The notes below the pieces were generated by a model that saw only the letters and a program-made list of their open reading frames with translations, had not been told where the DNA came from and ran no database searches. From CAYPOY01 sp964412395 (GTDB lineage: Bacteria > Chloroflexota > Anaerolineae > B4-G1): a DNA stretch of 8,533 nucleotides. The stretch spans positions 1 through 8,533 of the forward strand of contig CAYPOY010000224.1 in NCBI GenBank assembly GCA_964412395.1, read 5' to 3'. Of the stretch, positions 5,869 through 8,533 are shown in pieces; the first letter of the stretch is position 1; each line of letters begins with the position of its first letter. The position numbers and the translations under genes are program-made.

Positions 5869-7039
5869 ACGGCACAATCTCGACGTCTTTGCTGGCCATG
5901 ATCCGTTGGGCGACGGCCACCCGCTGCAGTTCCGTAGGCCCGCCGATGATGCCTAGCGCACGGGCATCCCGGTACTTGCGGGCCATCGGGTAATCCTCCA
6001 TATAGCCGTAGCCCCCCATCACCTGCAACATGCGGTTGGTCACGCTGCGGGCCACTCGCGCCGCAAACGCCTTGACTACCGCCGCGTCGAAGGTCAGATC
6101 GCTTTCCTGATCAACCAGCCACGCGCCGTGGTAGACCAGGTAGCGCAGCGCCTCGACCTCGATGAGGCTGTCGGCCAGGTAGTTCTGGATGGCCTGCTTC
6201 TTGGCGACAGGGACACCGAACTGCACCCGCTCGCTGGCGAACTGGGCGGCTGCATCTATCGCCGCCTCGGCCACCCCCAGCCCGGCCGCTGCCAGTGTGA
6301 TCCCCATCCGGTGCAACGCCTGCTGCGCGATGTCCCCACCCTCGCCTTCCTTACCAAGCCGGTTGGCGGCCGGGACACGACAGTTCTCCAGATAGAGCGT
6401 GTTGATGGCAACCCCGCGCAGTCCCAGCGTCGGCTCGCGATAGCCCACCGTCAGTCCAGGCGTGTCCTTTTCGATGACGAAGGCCGTAATGCCGCCGGGC
6501 GCGGCCGCGAAGACGAGGAACAGCCCGGCAATACCACCGTTCGCGACCCAGGTCTTGACGCCGTCGAGCACTACCCCCCCCTCTTCTCCCCCCCCTACAG
6601 GGGGGGTAGGGGGGGTGGCACGGGTCTGGAGCGCCGTTGTATCGGTGCCAGCGTCGGGCTCGGTGAGCGCGAAAGCGCCGATGGCCTCGCCGGAGGCCAG
6701 CAGCGGCAGGTACTGCTCCTTCTGGGCGTCGGTACCGTGCTCCAGGATGCTCATCGCCACCAGGCTCACGTGCGTCGCCAGCGTCACAGCGGTGGACAGG
6801 CAGTCTCCAGCCAGTGTCTCGATGAGCAAGGCGTAACTGACCCCGTCCAGTTCCGCACCGAAGTAGTCCTCCGGCAGCGTTGCCCCCAGGAAACCCTGGT
6901 TGGCCGCTTTACGGAGCACCTCCAAAGGAGGCTTCTCCTCGTGGTCAATCTCCTCCGCGCTGGGTGCAACCTCCTTGGCGGAGAAGTCCCGAAACATAGC
7001 GCGGAACATCTCCTGTTCTTCACTAAAAGTAAAGTCCAT
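5867..7039 (-). CDS. Acyl-CoA dehydrogenase ACAD1, lacking the usual catalytic Glu
   Basis: The 390-aa product has the full acyl-CoA dehydrogenase architecture: N-terminal helices (about 1-120), a middle beta-domain with the signature LTEPDAGTD (about 125-133), and a C-terminal helical domain with RVQFG (271-275) and the second signature QVMGGYGYMEDY (about 339-350). FAD binding is expected and electrons would go to the ETF encoded downstream. The position of the catalytic Glu in MCAD and butyryl-CoA dehydrogenase (consensus EGT) is Gly here (GGPTE, G366). The alternative base position used by isovaleryl- and long-chain dehydrogenases, just before the helix-G Arg, aligns with M245 rather than Glu. 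Residues about 142-155 come from a GC-palindromic element inside the gene. The ATG start is set by AGGAGG at 7047-7052. The gene ends 10 bp before the ACAD2 start. It may be an inactive partner subunit or use another base. Confidence 0.9.
   Translation of the reverse strand: MDFTFSEEQEMFRAMFRDFSAKEVAPSAEEIDHEEKPPLEVLRKAANQGFLGATLPEDYFGAELDGVSYALLIETLAGDCLSTAVTLATHVSLVAMSILEHGTDAQKEQYLPLLASGEAIGAFALTEPDAGTDTTALQTRATPPTPPVGGGEEGGVVLDGVKTWVANGGIAGLFLVFAAAPGGITAFVIEKDTPGLTVGYREPTLGLRGVAINTLYLENCRVPAANRLGKEGEGGDIAQQALHRMGITLAAAGLGVAEAAIDAAAQFASERVQFGVPVAKKQAIQNYLADSLIEVEALRYLVYHGAWLVDQESDLTFDAAVVKAFAARVARSVTNRMLQVMGGYGYMEDYPMARKYRDARALGIIGGPTELQRVAVAQRIMASKDVEIVP
6571..6620. repeat. GC-palindromic element inserted in frame in ACAD1
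   Basis: The element has two nested C-run/G-run arms: C8 at 6574-6581 and C8 at 6588-6595, then TACA, then G7 at 6600-6606 and G7 at 6609-6615. The intervening CT-rich and TA linkers match the style of the etfB elements. It is read on the minus strand as TPPTPPVGGGEEGG (residues 142-155), directly before the conserved VLDGVKTW strand. ACAD2 has only seven residues (VQDGNEW) between the same anchors where ACAD1 has fifteen. The element therefore seems to have replaced and extended a beta-hairpin loop without breaking the frame. Confidence 0.8.
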
Positions 7040-7424
7040 AGCCAGTCCTCCTGACCTGGTATGTTGGTAAATCAGTACATTGGTACATTGGGCGCTCTAC
7101 CAATCTACCAACCTGCCAATTCTCCAGGACGCTCCGGCCCCGGGATGACACGATGGTACAACGATATAGCGGGGCCGGAGCATCCACAGGTAACGGTTCT
7201 GATCCCGGCGATGGTACTACGTTATTGGCAACGACAGACAGCGACGTGACTGCGATGTTGGGCCCACTGCTGGCAACGACAGACAGCGATGTGACCGTGA
7301 TGTCAGGTTCATTGTTGGCTACGATAGATAGTGACGTGACAGTGGCCAGTCCATTGCGGGCTACGGCACCAGAACGCGATCCTGTCAAACCGGTTTGGTC
7401 ATTGGTTACTGTTCATTGTTCTCG
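7040..7424. other. 385-bp intergenic gap with tandem repeats; no convincing gene
   Basis: This gap separates the hydratase from ACAD1 and is the longest break in the metabolic cluster. It contains the 45-bp tandem repeat listed separately. Nearer ACAD1, about 7060-7125, there is low-complexity sequence rich in TTGGTA and TACCAA words that can pair as a weak inverted repeat. A minus-strand open frame of 121 codons crosses it from a TTG codon, but its product is only the translated repeat plus low-complexity sequence and it overlaps the ACAD1 start, so I do not call a gene. On the minus strand a TTGACA word lies at about 7382-7387, but I see no good -10 box at the right spacing; a promoter for ACAD1 here is possible but unproven. 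ACAD1's Shine-Dalgarno AGGAGG occupies 7047-7052. Confidence 0.6.
7226..7357. repeat. 45-bp direct tandem repeat, three copies
   Basis: Copies begin at 7226, 7271 and 7316, each starting TGGC(A/T)ACGA(C/T)AGA. Copies 1 and 2 are both exactly 45 bp and differ at nine positions, all of them transitions. Copy 3 is about 42 bp after a 3-bp deletion, and a short diverged fourth start (GGCTACG) follows at about 7359. Because units are multiples of three, a minus-strand frame reads as a 15-residue repeat containing VTSLS(I/V)VA, but the changes fall at all three codon positions, so selection on a peptide is not evident. It is best treated as an intergenic minisatellite. Confidence 0.85.
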
Positions 7425-8225
7425 TTACTTGTCCTTGAACTGCGGCTGCCGCTTCTCAAGGAAGGCGCTGACCCCCTCGCGGATATCCTCTGTATCGGCC
7501 AGGCCGACAAACTGGTCCGCTTCGATCTTGAGCCCCTCCTCGATGGTGACTTGCAGCCCTTCAAAGACGGCCCGCAGCGCGGCGGCGATGGGGAACTTGG
7601 ACCTGGAGACGATCTTGCGGGCCAGACCCCGCGCCTCCTTGAGCACTGCCCCGGCCGGCACCACCTTGTTGACCAGGCCCACCCGGTAGGCTTCCTGCGC
7701 GGTGATCATGTCGCCGGTAAGGATTATCTCGATGGCTTTCCCCTTGTTCGTGAGGCGGGAAAGCCGTTGCGTGCCGCCCCAACCAGGGATTAGCCCCAGG
7801 TTCATCTCTGGCTGACCCAGCCGTGCCCGGTCGGAGCAGATGCGCATGTGGCAGGCCATCGCCATCTCCAGCCCGCCGCCCAGGCAGAAGCCGTTGATGG
7901 CAGCGATGACCGGCTTGGGGGCTTTCTCGATTTTGAGGTTGATCCCCTGCCCCTGCTCGATAAACTCGCGGGCAGCGGCATATTCCCCTTCGGGCTTGTC
8001 CAGCAATGCCTTGATCTCAGGGATGTCCGCCCCGGCGACGAAGGCGTTGGTCCCCCCGCCGGTGATGATGATCGCCTTGACCTCGTCGTCGGTCAGCAGT
8101 TCATCAAGCGCCTGATCCAACTCCGTCACCACCTGCTTGTTGAATGAGTTAACCGGTGGGTGGTCAATCGTAAGCACCGCAATCCTGTCCGCGACCTCGG
8201 TTCGGATGTATTGCCATTCGGGCAT
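7425..8225 (-). CDS. Enoyl-CoA hydratase (crotonase family)
   Basis: The 266-aa product is full length for a crotonase. It would hydrate trans-2-enoyl-CoA to L-3-hydroxyacyl-CoA in the cytoplasm. Both oxyanion-hole segments are present: AGAD at about residues 64-67 and GFCLGGGLE at about 112-120. The two catalytic glutamates of the rat mitochondrial hydratase align with E120 in the GGLE motif and E140 in GQPEMNLG. The downstream IPGWGGTQRL motif at about 146-155 is also typical. This supports a true hydratase rather than an isomerase or dehalogenase branch lacking one Glu. The ATG start is fixed by AAAGGAGT at 8231-8238, five bases upstream. The gene follows the 3-hydroxyacyl-CoA dehydrogenase by 87 bp and precedes ACAD1 by 385 bp. 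Chain-length preference cannot be read from sequence; a short-chain crotonase is plausible from the context. Confidence 0.93.
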   Translation of the reverse strand: MPEWQYIRTEVADRIAVLTIDHPPVNSFNKQVVTELDQALDELLTDDEVKAIIITGGGTNAFVAGADIPEIKALLDKPEGEYAAAREFIEQGQGINLKIEKAPKPVIAAINGFCLGGGLEMAMACHMRICSDRARLGQPEMNLGLIPGWGGTQRLSRLTNKGKAIEIILTGDMITAQEAYRVGLVNKVVPAGAVLKEARGLARKIVSRSKFPIAAALRAVFEGLQVTIEEGLKIEADQFVGLADTEDIREGVSAFLEKRQPQFKDK

Positions 8226-8312
8226 TTTTTACTCCTTTGGTTTGTGGTCCGTAAATTCGTAATTCGTAGATTCGGGATTCCGAATCCCGATTCCCGATTC
8301 CCGATTCCCGAA
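8226..8312. repeat. Intergenic palindrome plus TTCCCGA heptamer repeats
   Basis: The gap between the dehydrogenase stop and the hydratase start holds a perfect 19-bp palindrome at 8272-8290, with 9-bp arms around a single central base. It runs directly into three perfect tandem TTCCCGA heptamers (8291-8297, 8298-8304, 8305-8311), preceded by an imperfect fourth (ATCCCGA, 8284-8290). ATTCGTA-like words occur at 8255-8268. No T-tract follows the hairpin on the minus strand, so it is not a classical intrinsic terminator. The end nearest the hydratase (8231-8238) carries its Shine-Dalgarno sequence AAAGGAGT. The repeat resembles low-complexity intergenic filler seen in Chloroflexota, which is a recollection rather than a search result. 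Confidence 0.75.
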
Positions 8313-8533
8313 CTACGCGTACTCGTGGAACCCCTTCCCCGCCTTCTCCCCCAGGTGACCGGCGCGGACGCGCAACTTGAGCGAGCGGGAGGGGCGGAAG
8401 CGGGGACCCAATTCTTTCTCCAGTTCCCTCAATTTCTCCACCACCACGTCCAGGCCGATCTTGTCGGCGATGACCAGAGGACCAACCCGCTCGCCGCCGT
8501 AGGTCATCCCCGTGCCGGCGACCATTGACATAT
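8313..8533 (-). CDS. 3-hydroxyacyl-CoA dehydrogenase, C-terminal end (partial)
   Basis: This is the last 73 or so codons of a gene that continues past the right edge of the window. The readable part matches the C-terminal helical domain of the 3-hydroxyacyl-CoA / 3-hydroxybutyryl-CoA dehydrogenase family. It shows a GP..IADKIGLDVV block, then RFRPS, then the diagnostic ending RAGHLGEKAGKGFHEY. The family oxidises L-3-hydroxyacyl-CoA to 3-ketoacyl-CoA with NAD+. The NAD-binding Rossmann domain and catalytic His lie outside the window, so activity cannot be judged here. The Met near position 8531 is probably internal. The stop is TAG at 8313-8315. The enoyl-CoA hydratase gene follows 87 bp downstream, which fits a consecutive-step beta-oxidation cluster. 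A FadB-type fusion cannot be excluded without the N-terminus. Confidence 0.85.
   Translation of the reverse strand, partial: MSMVAGTGMTYGGERVGPLVIADKIGLDVVVEKLRELEKELGPRFRPSRSLKLRVRAGHLGEKAGKGFHEYA

Noticed and set aside
6128..7054. Long plus-strand open frame of 308 codons opposite ACAD1
   Set aside because: It is the antisense shadow of a conserved dehydrogenase and has no recognisable domain.
7023..7388. Minus-strand 121-codon frame with 15-residue repeats
   Set aside because: It starts at TTG without a ribosome binding site, overlaps the ACAD1 start, and consists of the translated tandem repeat plus low-complexity sequence. Changes fall at all codon positions.

Overview
The window reads as a fragment of a GC-rich bacterial chromosome, most likely from an environmental Chloroflexota (Anaerolineae/Caldilineae-like) lineage. 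That placement is inference. It rests on GC near 68% in a metabolic stretch I counted, on GC-palindromic repeats inside coding sequence, and on low-complexity intergenic motifs such as the TTCCCGA heptamers. No rRNA or tRNA was seen. All convincing genes are on the minus strand, so transcription runs from position 8533 towards 1.

Region A (8533 to 2602) is a compact acyl-CoA oxidation cluster. In transcription order it holds the C-terminal end of a 3-hydroxyacyl-CoA dehydrogenase, an enoyl-CoA hydratase, two adjacent acyl-CoA dehydrogenases (ACAD1, ACAD2), and electron-transfer flavoprotein beta then alpha (etfB, etfA). The dehydrogenases would oxidise an acyl-CoA to enoyl-CoA and pass electrons to the ETF. 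The hydratase and 3-hydroxyacyl-CoA dehydrogenase would carry out the next two beta-oxidation steps, or the reverse in butyrate-type metabolism. Gene content resembles the clostridial crt-bcd-etfBA-hbd set. The ACAD1/ACAD2 and etfB/etfA junctions are tight, with each upstream stop codon overlapping the downstream Shine-Dalgarno sequence. ACAD2 has the catalytic Glu; ACAD1 has Gly there.

The most unusual feature is a family of C-run/G-run palindromes lying in frame inside two of these enzymes. etfB carries three copies of a 28-bp unit spaced by exactly 57 and 60 bp, adding about 47 residues at a surface loop. ACAD1 carries one related element in a loop before a conserved beta-strand. The geometry imitates a CRISPR array, but the repeats are translated.

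Region B (2601 to 1) is accessory and partly degenerate. It includes a mostly gene-free stretch with repeats, a YgiT/MqsA-type zinc-finger remnant lacking its first Cys pair, a small antitoxin-like gene, a well-started 61-aa conserved small protein, and a low-GC (about 47%) 341-aa hypothetical gene that appears 3'-truncated next to a perfect inverted repeat. This region looks like recombination-prone or transferred DNA beside a conserved metabolic operon.
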